A DNA stretch of 64,000 nt from Isoetes taiwanensis (GCA_021234155.1 JAJEKV010000058.1:7498992-7562991), one strand, 5' to 3'. Positions 32,761-44,010 are shown, counted from the first letter of the stretch. Program-made: numbers and translations. Notes: a model not told the origin generated them from the letters alone.

Positions 32761-32823
32761 AAAGGAGCATCTATTAGATTAAAAATTTAACCTAACATAA
32801 CGGCCAGTGTGGAATGGCCCTAA

Positions 32824-34239
32824 ACCTTATATTATAGCTTCTCAGCCGTTAGATAACAGCACATCTGGCAACATATTCCCTCTCCACAAATCTACAACGT
32901 CCAAAGCAAGTCTTTTCCAGGTCAAACTGGCCCTTGTTGATCCGACTTTGAAGGGGGCATTATTAGAGCACAGACCATTGGATAAAACAGTATTTTCGCT
33001 TTAATACAGTATAGTATGAAAACAACATAAAAGACTACTGCATGACAACACTCCATGACCCAACAACATGAAGAACATTACACAGTCACATGAGCCTGGG
33101 GAATCAAACCCCAGATGAATCCAAAGCTCATGGCTTACCTGGACGACACCTCAGATCATGCATAGGAGCCCTCAAAAACACATGCCATTGGCTGCCATTC
33201 CAAGCTCCAGCTGTCAATGGCATGCATTTGATGATCCTATGCGTGGTTACCTTGAATGCCAGGAAGCCAACAAACACAATTTGTTAGTGAGCTTGGGGAA
33301 TTGAACTCCAACGCAATGCCAATGTTCATCCGAGCATAAGGGAGATTCCAGTAGAGGGGATCTCCCTTATGCCCATGGGCCAAAGCCCTCTGAAAGTTTG
33401 CAGATGTTAGTAACGAAGTGCAATCAAGAAAGCATAAACAACACACAGCATCTAGGAACAAAAAATTACATACTCATAGGCTTAGAAAATGTACATGTGG
33501 CATGGGCGCTACACACATGAAAATGAAACTGCACAAACAAGAGCATTGCCCAAGTGCTTCAGCCAGAGTATTGCCCCATTCCAATGATTAGGCAAACCCA
33601 GTGATTGCCCAGTGAGCCCAGCTGGGCGAAACAAAGAAACCTCGAAAACAAGGATAGGCCAGAAACAATCCAGGCCGAAATTAGCATCAAAGCATCAAAG
33701 CTCACCTCTTCTGTGTCCAAGCAATTCGGACACAGGCAATCCGGACCTGCCGGGGCCGAGTTTGGCATCGGCATACACTGGCCGAATCAGAAATCATCAT
33801 CTGATTCTATTGGCATGGAACAGGGCAAACGCCCATGAGCAGCACCAACTTTACCCTTTCTGGCAGCCCGTCTCATGCAACACACCCAAACTTTTCTTCG
33901 CGACACCTGAAGCAAGTAAATTGACACCTGATGCAGCCGAATTAGCATCCGCCTGAGTGATCGACACCTACAGCAGGCTGCACGCCCGACCCAATCCAAA
34001 TCTGAAAAGAAAAAACCTGCCCCTTCTCTAACACAATTCCATGTCGGTTTCCAAACAAAACCCAGGTGCCACCATCATCCAAATACGTATTTCAATACAA
34101 ATATCACATTTAACCTTCCACAATCATATGTTAGAAAAATATTGTTTTTGATTGCACACATTATTTGTAAGAATGCTTATTGGTGGTCACTCGCTTTGAT
34201 AGACAGTTGTTCCTGCTATGTGGTATTTTTGACTTCATA
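32824..34239. other. Flank with possible minus-strand SINE fragments
   Basis: No protein gene recognised. On the minus strand two tRNA T-arm/B-box-like segments occur about 190 bp apart: the complement of TGGGGAATCAAACCCCAG at 33097-33114 and of TTGGGGAATTGAACTCCAA at 33293-33311. Both are followed by a similar GGCTCA/AGCTCA block. This suggests two related tRNA-derived SINE pieces. A perfect 12-bp inverted repeat (CATAAGGGAGAT, 33335-33346, and 33360-33371) lies next to the second. A-boxes and tails could not be placed with confidence. Confidence 0.35.
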
Positions 34240-37142
34240 TTCCAATGGCCTGTCACAGTGGCCCGATTCTCGCAAGTGCACATGCAGACAGGACAATCAG
34301 GGGGGAGGGTCTAGCGTGGTGGACTATGTGCTCGTAGTTGCGCAAGATATGCATCTCATCAGTCGTTACGGGGTGGGCACAGACAGTCGGGATGAGGAGG
34401 TCGACTCAGATCACCTCCCACTTTATTTGGACCTGATTTGGCAAGCCGTCAGAACCCCCACTATGCCAGCCCCTCGCCGTCCTCAGTTGAGACTAGATTA
34501 TGAGCAGGCAGAGGACTACGCCGAGATGCTCATGGATGCCCTCCCAGTAATTCTGCGGACCTCCACACTAGAGCGGCCAGATGCAGACCGGTGACTTCGC
34601 TATTACGGGATGCGGCCGGGACAGTGCTGGCGGACCCCCAGCGCATGGCGCTCAGGGTCAGCGAACATTCCAGCAGAACCGATGGTTTGATGCGAGTGTA
34701 AAGAACGCATAGCGGCGGCTCGGGTCACATGCGGATCCGTGTAGCTTGAGCCACCACGGGCCACACGCATCAGCGCCCGTCCCGAAGGAGACAAAGGCGC
34801 GGTACCTTGTCAGGCATCAGGGGGAGATGTTCGGCCTCCTGGACACTCATCCTCGAATCTTTTGGCGCAAAGGTGCTTGAAGGCCAGCCAAGCCCCTACG
34901 GGGACATCACACGAGGCGGTGGGGAACAAGACTTTGCAAAGCAGCTCTATGACCCACAAGGGACGCCAGATGCCCATACCCCCCGGGATGGCCCCCATTG
35001 GTTCTCGTGGAGGAGGATGTTGAGGAGGGCCACGCAACGGTTGGCTAATGGGAAGGCGGTGACCTCGATGGTATGCGAGGCCGAAGTTACTCAAATGGGC
35101 GTGGCGGCCGCTTGTGCCGGGTCCTCACTACCCCGTTCAACGAGCATTGGGAAGGTCTCCCCGACAATGGACCACAAGCGGGGTTGTTCCCATTCACAAG
35201 GCGGGCGACCCACACTGTCCGGCCAATTACCGGACGATTATGGTCAGTTCAGTATTTGCCAAAGTGTTGGCTGGCATTCTCGAGCATCAGTTGACCCGTT
35301 GGGCAGAGGCAGCAGATGTGCGAGCCTTCACACAGGCAGGCTTTAGACCCCGCCACTCAACGATTGACCATATCTTTACACTGCGGGCACTGATTGAAGA
35401 CACCCGGAATCATCGGCAGGACTTGTATTGCTGCTTTGTGGACTTGAAGGCTTTTGATACGGTTCCCCGAGAAAAGCTGTGGGCTAGACTGCGTCAACTG
35501 GGGCTCCCGCTGCCTGTGCAGAATGCCGTATACAGGTTGTATGAGAGTTGTTTTGGCAGGATGCAGCCGACGGGCCAAGCATTCACCAGTAGTATCGGGG
35601 TCCGGCAGGGTTGCCCCCTCTCGCCAACACTTTTGGCCTCTACATTGATCGGTTAGAGCCCCGGCTTCTCGAGCATGGGGATGGCATACGACTTTTGCAC
35701 CGGGTCATCCGCCCCACTCATCTATGCGGACGATGTTGGCCTGGCCGCCCACACCCCCGAAGCTATCAGATCTCACACGGATGCCCTAGACACATTTTGT
35801 CGCTACGACACATGCTTGGCGTGAATCGGCCAAGACCAGTTGGTTCTCATATCCTCTTCACGTCACCCCATGCCTCCCGCACTCACATATATCGGGGGCG
35901 TACTGTGGGACGCCACGCCCACCTACAAGTACCTAGGGGTGGAGTTCCCTCCTCGCTCATTGAGGAGGCGTCTATCCGCTTCGGGTGACAGCAGTCGGAA
36001 AGCGCTTTTATGCCATGCGTAAGAACTTGATCCACCGCCGAGCTCTATGATTGGGGCCATCCACATCTGCTCGCACCGGGTCGAGCCCTGGCCTTACATG
36101 ACGGGTCGAGGTTTGGGGCGATGGTCGTCTCTTTGGCGCACTGGAATGACTTGGAGCAGTGCGAGAAGGCATTTTTGGCACGCGGCAGGGTGAAACCCCG
36201 GTCCCCTATCGATTCTGCTGCAGAAACGGATTCTTGCGCTTGGCCAGGCAGCCCTTGATAGACACATCGTCTATTTTGAAAGTGGTTACTATGGGTGATG
36301 CTCGGCCCCGCGACCGGGCTTACACCGTGGGCAATGGGTCCGCGCGGCTTAGGACCGTGAATTGAGGGGTAAGAGAGATCGCTGGTTCGGCCAGATGGAG
36401 CGTCGGCAGAGCACCGATCGCGTCGCAGGTGGACACATCATCCCCGATCGTGGACAACCCTGGGGAGTACCTAGGCGCTTGTTTCCTTGGCAAGCTCGGG
36501 ACCCCCGCCTAGAGCAGTCAAAGCGGCACATTACAAGGAGCACATCAACCCGTGTTAGCCCGGGCCCACAGCTCTACTCGCATTCCCGGTTGCCCTCGAA
36601 AAAAAAGCGCAGACTCATTGCCTCCATTCGCGACGGTGCCCACCATCTTCGCGATCGAGGCGGGCGGGTGGATTGGGGAGCCCCGCCAGACAAAGCTCTG
36701 TCGATCTTTGTCAAAGCGGGTGCCATTGAGGATGAGTCTCACACTTTCCTGAGTTGCCCAGCGTTCAGTCAGATCCGGGCCAGGTACGGCCGGACTTGCC
36801 CTTACATTTGCTCATGAACACCGCCGCCAAGATGCGTGCCCCGGGTCGCATATCATTCGGGGAGGTCTTGGACTGCGAGGTCACCTTTGCCCCCGCCGTT
36901 TGCCTCACGTGATTAGGCACTACGGGTGCGGTGCATGACTGTATATATTTGGGAGTTTCTGCATTTTATACGTTAGGACAGTTTGTCAGCAGGCTGATTG
37001 CTGCCACGGTTTTTCCCTCGAAAACCCTTCGGGGCGGGGGTTTTTTAATCCGGGCAGTAATCCGCTTGCTGCGTTTTTGTATTGGGTCCCATAGACCGAT
37101 TGGTCTCCGTGGACGATAAAAGTACCTTCCTTCCTTCCTTAA
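34240..37142 (+). mobile_element. 5'-truncated RTE-like LINE with decayed RT and (TTCC)n tail
   Basis: The copy begins inside the endonuclease domain (GGSSVVDYVLV ... SDHLPLYL at about 34300-34430). It runs through the linker and an RT domain at about 35120-35760: NYRTIMV, FTQAGFRPRHST, CCFVDLKAFDTVPRE, GVRQGCPLSPTL and, in a shifted frame, LIYADDVGLA (the YADD catalytic motif, about 35718). The LINE C-terminal region follows (EDESHTFLSCPAFSQIR at about 36729-36780). The non-coding 3' end has GGGGGTTTTTTAAT and a (TTCC)3-4 tail. At least four frame changes and a stop show it is dead. The RT style fits the RTE clade better than L1, but that is a judgement by eye. Its tail lies about 175 bp before the TPR gene start. 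Confidence 0.8.
35114..35656 (+). pseudogene. LINE reverse transcriptase fragment
   Basis: A 180-residue open stretch covers RT fingers and palm up to just before the catalytic loop, including PIHKAGDP, FVDLKAFDTVP (the first catalytic Asp region) and RQGCPLSPTL. The YADD motif lies ~60 bases further on in another frame, so a frameshift near 35640-35700 separates it. This is the best preserved part of the LINE copy. Confidence 0.8.
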
Positions 37143-37318
37143 AAAAACAAAGGTCTATTTGAGAAAATACTTAAGAATTAAGGGCATTTTGAGAATTTTA
37201 AAAATACGAAGGGCTTTTTAAGAATTAAGTCAACAATTAAGGTATTTCGGTAAATCTCTCAATAAATATACCATTCTATAGCCTAAAACCCTGAGACATA
37301 TTGAAACCCTAATACGCT
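37143..37318 (+). promoter_or_regulatory. Putative promoter/leader of the TPR gene with telo-box
   Basis: AT-rich. AATAAATATA at 37261-37270 could be a TATA element. AAACCCTAA at 37304-37312 is a telo-box, common in plant promoters of housekeeping and organelle-protein genes. The repeated AAGAATTAAG words lie upstream. The LINE tail bounds it on the left. Confidence 0.45.
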
Positions 37319-39058
37319 ATGGCAGCCCATCAGGTCCCTCGCCTCCTCCGGCCGAGGCCTATTCATCTGCTTCTTTGCCGGAATGGAAGATGTTGGCTTA
37401 AAGAGTCACCTGGGTTTCGGTTTTTTGCTTCTGCGGAGCCAAAGCTTGAACCAGTAACAGCATCAGAAGAAAGAGAAGACGTTTACAAGCGAGTGCCTTC
37501 ATCATCTAAAATACTGGGTCGAGCTCCTACATACGCAGAGTCCAAAATAGGCCTTTCTATGCAAAGTAAAAGAGAATCAGTCTCGAAGGATGAAGAAGAG
37601 GAGGAAGAGGAAGAAGAAGAAAATGACGCAGACCAAGATGTGACTCATAAAAAAGATACTAATGATGACTTGGATAATGAGGTAGACGTAGCTAAGCTTG
37701 AAAGTGAGCTTAAAGAGTTGGAGGCCAGAGGTTGGGATGCTGATCCACGAATTGCTGATGTGTGCCTGCAACTGGCTCAAGCATATGATTTGATGCAAGA
37801 GGATCCCGAGAAAATCCTCATGCATGCCCAGAAAGCAATGAAGATCTACGGCGCTGGCAATGACGAAGTTGAGGTAGGTGTATGTTGGCATTTGGTTGGA
37901 GCTTCTTATGTCAATATGGGAAAATTTGAACAGGGTATGAGTCATTTGAATAGAGCCTTGTCTCTTCTAGAAAAGAGACAAAATGAAGGACATGATGTTG
38001 AGGTCGTTATTTATGCTGTGCATTCATCATTAGGAATTGCGAATTTAGCCCTTGGAAGGCATTCTCAAGCAATTGAACATCTTAATGAAGGATTAGCCAT
38101 CCAAGAGGCCCTTTTTGATGAAGATGACCCGAGAGTAGGTACAGAGAATAGGCGCATTGCCCAGGCATATTGTGATGCCATGTCTTTCAAGAAAGCACTG
38201 CCTTACTGTGAAAAAGCATTGGCCATTCATAAGAAAGCTCCCGAGGATTGTTTATTTGAGGAGGCGGCTGATCATAAAGTGTTAGCTATGATTCAAATTG
38301 GTCTAAATAAGCATGAAGAGGGTCTTGCGCACTTGCAATTGGCAAGGGACATGTTACTTTCCTCAGGTGATAAGGAAGAATTAAGGTCAGTAAATACTGC
38401 CATAGCAAACTGTCAACTTATGCTTCAGAAGACAACAGATGCTATAGTAACTTTGGAAGGTATTTGTTCAGAAGCAGATAAGAACTCCACTGATCCTGTT
38501 AATGATAGTGTCTTGCATGCAACTTTGGCTAAAGCATATCAGGCTCAAAAAAATGTCAAGTCGGCGAAAGATCATTGTGCAAAAGCATTAGAACTATTAA
38601 ACAGTTCTGACAATCTTGATGCTTGTGGCAAAGCTAGGGCATTGATTCGCATAGCATCCGTTTATGAAAATCTGAATGTGTTTGATAAGGCAGTAGATCT
38701 CTTGAAAGATTCAAAAAATATCCTCGAAACGGATCCGCTCTTGGTAGACGAGGTTGTACAAGTGGACAGCCAGATTGGCACACTCTTGTCTTTCATTGGT
38801 AATCTTGAAGAATCACTAGTTTACTACACAAGTGCTCTCCAAAGGTTGGAAACTAAATATGGGGAGAACCATAGACTAATGCCTCCTTTATTAAACTCTA
38901 TCGCATTGGCTAATATGGAGATGGAGAAGTATACGCCAGCAGTTGAGGTTCTTCAAAGAGCAAAACAAATTTCATCAAATGTGAAAGGAGAGAGCCATCC
39001 AGATACAGTTGCAATAATTAAGAACTTAGAAAGGGCTCTCTCGGGGGCAAAGCCATGA
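37319..39058 (+). CDS. Tetratricopeptide-repeat protein, kinesin-light-chain-like, probably mitochondrial
   Basis: A single uninterrupted frame of 579 residues. Residues 1-38 are Arg- and Leu-rich without acidic residues until Glu29 and end in GFRFFASAEP, which looks like a mitochondrial presequence with cleavage near RFF/AS. Residues 90-125 are strongly acidic (a run of ten Glu) and probably disordered. Residues ~145-575 are a series of TPR helix pairs of the kinesin-light-chain type (about 42-residue steps, e.g. GKFEQGMSHLNRALSLLE, GRHSQAIEHLNEGLAIQE, SFKKALPYCEKALAIH, GNLEESLVYYTSALQRLE, YTPAVEVLQRAKQIS). Such repeats bind partner proteins; no enzyme activity is expected. Plants have several related organelle-targeted TPR proteins, but I cannot pick the ortholog. 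No intron is visible, no stops or shifts, and the codon pattern is coding-like. It appears to be the only intact host gene in the window. Confidence 0.9.
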   Translation: MAAHQVPRLLRPRPIHLLLCRNGRCWLKESPGFRFFASAEPKLEPVTASEEREDVYKRVPSSSKILGRAPTYAESKIGLSMQSKRESVSKDEEEEEEEEEENDADQDVTHKKDTNDDLDNEVDVAKLESELKELEARGWDADPRIADVCLQLAQAYDLMQEDPEKILMHAQKAMKIYGAGNDEVEVGVCWHLVGASYVNMGKFEQGMSHLNRALSLLEKRQNEGHDVEVVIYAVHSSLGIANLALGRHSQAIEHLNEGLAIQEALFDEDDPRVGTENRRIAQAYCDAMSFKKALPYCEKALAIHKKAPEDCLFEEAADHKVLAMIQIGLNKHEEGLAHLQLARDMLLSSGDKEELRSVNTAIANCQLMLQKTTDAIVTLEGICSEADKNSTDPVNDSVLHATLAKAYQAQKNVKSAKDHCAKALELLNSSDNLDACGKARALIRIASVYENLNVFDKAVDLLKDSKNILETDPLLVDEVVQVDSQIGTLLSFIGNLEESLVYYTSALQRLETKYGENHRLMPPLLNSIALANMEMEKYTPAVEVLQRAKQISSNVKGESHPDTVAIIKNLERALSGAKP

Positions 39059-41340
39059 TTTGCTCTGCATTTCGCTATCAGTATTTTGGAAATAATATGT
39101 ACAGACTTGGCTTAAGCTCACAATAGACTTTAAGGCCGAGAACTGCCAGTTCTCTAGTCATGTGTAGATTGTGAGAAGATGTCCCTGATATCTAACTATA
39201 TTTTGTTTTCTTATGTTGTTCTTAGCTGTCTTCTTAGCAAATAGAGAAGTTGTGCTGTCAGAACACTTAGACAAAATAAGAGCCCACAATTTGTAGTGTT
39301 TTGTTTATTGAACCTGCACTTCAAAATCTCTTGAGAAATATCATTGTGAAAATGCAAAATCTTTTGGCGTGTCAATAGTGTACCTAAAGTGAGACATTAA
39401 ATAGTATCATTATTGCATTCCTTTGTATTGTTAATTCTTAGCCCTTAGATTATAAGAGATTCCAAGAATTTCTACATCGAAGGTCAATATTTTCAATACA
39501 TATATAAAGCAGTGTTATTTTTTGTTTGAGGCTAATATTTCTGCCCTAGGAAAAACCATGAGCACGACACGTGTACTTAAGAAATAACTAAAAATTATTA
39601 AAAAAGGAATGATGTCATGATAGATCACGGATTGGAAATTACAAAAAAAAACACGACGTCCCCCTTTTTTCCTCTGCAAGCAATCCGGTCCTTCGTCTGC
39701 CATCGCCAAGCTTTTGGGCCTGACGGGCTCACGACAGTCGGGTTAGAGCTCTGGCTATGGCGGAATGATCAGTATGGTGCGATTGGCTGCATCATTGAAA
39801 GCCCAAAAGTCAAGTTAAGCTATGGAAGCCTGTCCGCTAAGCAATCATGCACTTCTGTTATTTTTGCCCTCTATTTGCTTGCCTTTTGATTTGGATTGAC
39901 GCCTTCTAGTCGACCGGTTCACATGTTGGGTTCAGAAAACCCATCTGAGTTACAGATTCGGGGCACTAAGCAACGGCTTATTCCAGGTACATGATTTAGT
40001 TTTAGGCAGTCCGAAGTTGAGCTGGCATTGTGGAAAACTATGGAGGCCCTTCCTTCAGATCTGTATCCGGCCAGGAAAAACTCGCCTCTAGACAAGCAGA
40101 AGTTTGATTACCAGGAACTCAAGTAGAGGAAGACGTCTCTTGAATAAAGCCAGAAGCTAAAACAAACTATTTGATGCTTTAAAACAGGAATGGGCTGCAG
40201 GGATGAAGGCGATGATCACACAAGCCGGATTTGAGAAACATCTAAGATGAATGAGATAAAAACATGAAGGATCGCTGAAGAACGGTCGCCTTTGCTAAAA
40301 AAAAGGGCTCATCGTATAGGCGCCGAAGAATAGGCACCATCTGCCCTAATCTTCCAGCCCCAGGGCCAATTCCAACCTGCCCTGCTCCTTCAAATCTGCT
40401 CTGTGCACATGGGTTCGTTGTTAAATTGTCTTGAATTGCTTAAATAAGCTTCAAGTCATGGCTTTTGTCTGATCTGATTACAATAATCCATTCATTCTAT
40501 CAGCAATGAGCTGTTTTTGTCTCGAATCCTGTTTTTTCAAAATTGTAAAAATTTTAGTCAAATCCAATGCTCTAATGCTCTGTTCCTGAAACTGTACTTT
40601 TGCAGATTGATGCGAGAAAGGTCTTTGCGGTCGCCGGAGGTGGAAAATCAATAGATCCTTAGCTAGTTGATCACGGAAGTGCATAGAATCATTTGGGCGC
40701 CCACATATAAGAGATTAGGATCTGAGATTTGAGGTTTGGGAATTTGCAACAGAGGCTGTCGTTGTGGGGAAGCATTTCACGGACTATTGCTGCACAGACC
40801 AACAGGTTTGAGCTTCTAGTGTCATATGCAAAGCACTAGTCTGTTGCCATAACCAAGTCGGATTTGAGCTTGCGTCTGTATCTTCCAGGCAGATTTATTA
40901 CCAGATGCAAAATTAGAAGGCCGATTTGAAAGCGGCGCTGAATCGATTCCCATACTAGCAAGGTCGCTTCAAGTTATTCAAATCAGACCCAGATTTTGTA
41001 GAATTCGAGCATTCAGACAGGCTTCAGGCAAGATTCGCCTTTCATGGTCGCTTCCATGGATCTAAGCTATGAGTTTCTGGACTTCTCTGCGTCCTCAACA
41101 CCTCAGCTTAAAAAGGGACCTTTGCATTCCAAGAAACAGATGCCTCTGTTGGGCCGACCAATTCTAGGGAGCTTTTCATTGCTGGTACTGGAGATTTTTG
41201 TGTTACTCAGTTGAGCTTGATTGATATTTCTTTAGCTTTTCCAGTTATTTTTAGAGCTCCGTCTTACCACGTGGCATTGAAGATGCGCTGTTATAAAATG
41301 CATGAATAAATTTAGCTTGCTTTGAGTTGTTTGAGTTATA
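39059..41340. other. No gene recognised
   Basis: 3' flank of the TPR gene, then unassigned sequence. Around 40010-40230 the plus strand reads as protein-like text with stops (an ALPSDLYPARKN segment), perhaps a decayed exon or transposon ORF of unknown kind. Confidence 0.45.
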
Positions 41341-41343
41341 AGA

Positions 41344-42120
41344 GTGTTTTGTCTCCTTCTTTCAAGGCACGCAGATGGAATGGAATATTACAGACATTTC
41401 TTTCTACCATCATCAACATCTATTAAATTGCCCGTAATAACCGGTTGGTCGAAATTACTGGAATATTACCCTAATTTTATACGGCGTAAAATTTATTTCC
41501 AATTTACGGTAGCGGCGCCGCTGATTCCTCTGTTTCAGTTCCTTTGTTTCCTGTTTCAGTTCCTCCGTTTCAGTTCCTCTGTTTCCCACACAAGACCTCA
41601 CTTGGAAGCATTCCATCGCTGCACTATTCAGAAAAAAGAAATTGGTTTGTTGATTTGGTTTCGCATTGGCCCTGTCACGAAGATTCGGCGGCTATGGCGC
41701 TTGCAAAACTGCAGTTCCGAACAGGGCCAGAAGCAACTTGCCCAAGCATTGTTTCTTTCTGCCCCACCATAGCCGAATCCGGCATCACCACCACCGGATA
41801 TCATGGATTAGTAGAGTTTTCTCTAAAGCTTTGCAACCCGACCACAAACATTTAGCATTTTGTTGATTTATTTTGGCTTATCGATCCGCCACAAAAGGAG
41901 AGCAAAGACGAACCTAGAGAGAATCCTCGCCAAAAACAAACATTTTCTAAGACAGAAGTAATGCCATAGACATTCCCAAAAAGAAAAAATCTCTATTGCC
42001 GTTTTACGCCATAGCCATTCAAGAATACACCTCGAAAAGATTTCCTCCTACGCCGTAACCATTCAAGAATACGCCATAGCCATTCGACGGACGTAATTTC
42101 GCCAACCAGTTATTACGTCC
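41344..42120 (+). other. Unassigned stretch with short direct repeats
   Basis: Overlapping frames of 142 and 103 residues at 41344-41855 lack any domain. A tandem GTTTCAGTTCCT repeat lies at 41533-41582. TACGCC(A/G)TA(G/A)CCATTC recurs at about 42006, 42051 and 42070. Confidence 0.4.
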
Positions 42121-42121
42121 T

Positions 42122-42279
42122 GTAATTTCCACTGTTCGGCCATTACGCGTAAAGGGTCTAAGCGGCGCCGCCAGATTTCGGCCGGCAGACTTTCGCTTTC
42201 CGCCGGCTCGGCGCCACCTCGTCTGGCGGAGCCGCTAGAGCCCTTTACATGGCGTAATGGTCCTCCAGGTGGAAATTAC
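42122..42279. repeat. 158-bp GC-rich near-perfect hairpin
   Basis: Outer arms GTAATTTCCAC (42122-42132) and GTGGAAATTAC (42269-42279) pair perfectly. Further in, CCATTACGC, GTAAAGGG, AAGCGGC and CCGCCAGA on the left pair with their complements on the right with small bulges. An inner GCCGGC...GCCGGC stem closes a ~15-nt loop. No coding text. It could be a MITE-like foldback or a small-RNA hairpin. Confidence 0.8.
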
Positions 42280-42361
42280 CTAGTACATTTTTCTCCTACA
42301 TAAGTGATTTTTTTCAAGTGTTTATAATGGCATGCTCAGCCATTATCACCCAACAAGACCA

Positions 42362-42645
42362 TATTGTTATACTTAAGCCATGATATTGTAAGGACTTCAC
42401 GCGGAAACACCTTGATAAAACAATCTTCTTCTCTGCACTAAACCTGAAACTTTTGCACCATCTTATACAATACAGAGGGTGGCTTTTTCACCAAGTCGAA
42501 CAAATGTCCTATTGTTATACTTGAGCCGTGACATTGTAAGGGCTTAACTTGGAAGCACCTTGATAAATATTTTTCTTCTTTGCACTAAACCTAAAACTTT
42601 TGCACCGACTATCTTATATAGATTGTGGCTTTTTCGCTAGGTCGG
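42362..42645. repeat. Tandem duplication of about 150 bp
   Basis: TATTGTTATACTT occurs at 42362 and 42512. The following ~135 bp are similar in both copies (CACCTTGATAAA, CTGCACTAAACC / TTGCACTAAACC, AACTTTTGCACC, GTGGCTTTTTC). Confidence 0.8.
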
Positions 42646-42648
42646 ACC

Positions 42649-42695
42649 CAAGAAATATTCGCGGCAGCCTTGGCCGCCGTGATAAATTTCTTGTA
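42649..42695. repeat. GC-rich palindrome P, copy 2 (inverted relative to 11392)
   Basis: Carries GCGGCAGCC-TT-GGCCGCC within A/T-rich AAGAAATAT and GATAAATTTCTTGT borders. As reverse complement it matches 11392-11438 over about 46 bp. It directly follows the tandem duplication at 42362-42645. Confidence 0.7.
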
Positions 42696-42699
42696 TATC

Positions 42700-43655
42700 C
42701 TAAAAAAAATTGCCCAAAACAAAGGTGCCAGACAACCATTGGTTTCTTAATATTGCAAATTACATGAGGAAGTGGTTCTATAATGAATCATGCAAAGCCT
42801 CCATTAATCTAGAGATCTCTACAACAAGTTTCATTGCAGAAGGTTCCTTCATTTCATTACAAATAGCAGCCAGATGCATTTGTGCCTCCTGCATGTAGTC
42901 GTAAGACATGTCTCGGATGAATCAGAAAAATTTGAACGCCTGAACCTTTAGGCCTTCCCCAGAATTCAAATTCCCACGTGAACATAAGATGCAAGCAAAG
43001 GTGCTTCTGAGCTATGACTGACGAACTGCTTTTGGCTTCTACACAAGGGATGGGGTACCAATCCCAAGATAAATTGTGGCAAGAACTGACAGATAAGTCG
43101 TTAGTAATAAGCTCGTTGAATAAATGATATGTTTGTAGATGTTAACGTAGCAATGAACTTCCCATTCATGTTCGGAATTTTAAGTACCTATTCCCATTCT
43201 GATCTCGTTCTAGTCCCATTCAAGCTAACTATGATCCCAAGTCACAAGTGATATAATTGGCACCCATATTTCCTTTTCATATAGAAGTGGCTCCATCAAA
43301 ATCCAAAAAAAGTGTGATTGATGGCATCAGGCATAAAGCTCTGCTCTATGGCAGTTGTTTTCATTGCCTATAAAGCATTCTAGCTTGCCTTCATCCATTG
43401 TCGGATACAAGTATCCAATACGTGGTAATAGTGAACTCCACACTTAGGTATTTATATGTCGCACTATTTACACATTTTGAACTTGATAAGTAAAGCAAGG
43501 CTGCCTCTATTGCTATAAAGACGATATCTGAAACAACTTGATATTGATAAAATAATGCGCATTGCAATGTCCTAGCAAAGTACTCGCTGTATCTAAATGT
43601 TATTTTATACTTGCTATGGTATAAGCTAAGAGATAATGTATAGTCTAAATAGCAT
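42700..43655. other. No gene recognised
   Basis: AT-rich; only a 62-residue frame at 42710-42898 without a domain. Confidence 0.45.
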
Positions 43656-43659
43656 GGGA

Positions 43660-44010
43660 GACAGTAGGCATCCTTGACAGACTCTAATAGTGAGTGTTTA
43701 GGCCTAAACTCTGCATGTGTAAGTGCATGCACCTCTGTTTCTTCTGCCCATGATATCCATTGCTGCTCAAGAATTTTGGCTAGCATTTTTTCCAACAACG
43801 ATTCTGCGGTAATTAACAGGGCAGTACGAATTACCCGCCTTAAGTATTGGAACCACTCTGTTGAGCATCCATTGCGGGAGAAAAGCTCTTGATTTTCCCT
43901 ATTGAACAAACTAGCCAGGACGGGAACAATCTGTGGTCCAACCCGTTAATAGCTCGCCTACATGCTGGCTAAGTATGCAACTGTGCCATTTGTGAGACAT
44001 TGTAAGCTTT
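43660..44010 (-). pseudogene. Minus-strand LINE reverse transcriptase fragment
   Basis: On the minus strand KMLAKILEQQWISWAEETEVHAL is colinear with AKVLAGILEHQLTRWAEAADVRAF of the LINE at 35 kb, followed by (T/H)AEFRPKHS versus QAGFRPRHS. Upstream the text VGPQIVPVLASLFN precedes it after frame changes. Same LINE family, opposite orientation, only the front of the RT domain. Confidence 0.7.

Larger units (their letters stand above)
25050..32820 (+). mobile_element. Complete PIF/Harbinger DNA transposon, 7.77 kb, TSD TAA
   Basis: The left end GGGCCATTTCACACTAGG and the right end, whose reverse complement is GGGCCATTCCACACTGG, form the terminal inverted repeats, which continue patchily with CCGTTATGTTAGG. 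TAA at 25047-25049 and at 32821-32823 is the 3-bp target duplication expected for this superfamily. Inside are the two proteins usual for PIF/Harbinger: a trihelix/Myb-like protein (25780-26571) and a DDE transposase (28378-29763), both on the plus strand. Subterminal regions are dense in CCGTTA/GTTAGGTTA motifs. The element is long for its class because about 2.7 kb of sequence without recognised genes follows the transposase. The transposase looks intact; the Myb-like gene has one stop. Confidence 0.93.

Noticed and set aside
32824-34140. Missing 5' exons of AOX beyond the two inserted transposons
   Set aside because: No presequence or RAMMLETV-type text could be read on the minus strand here.
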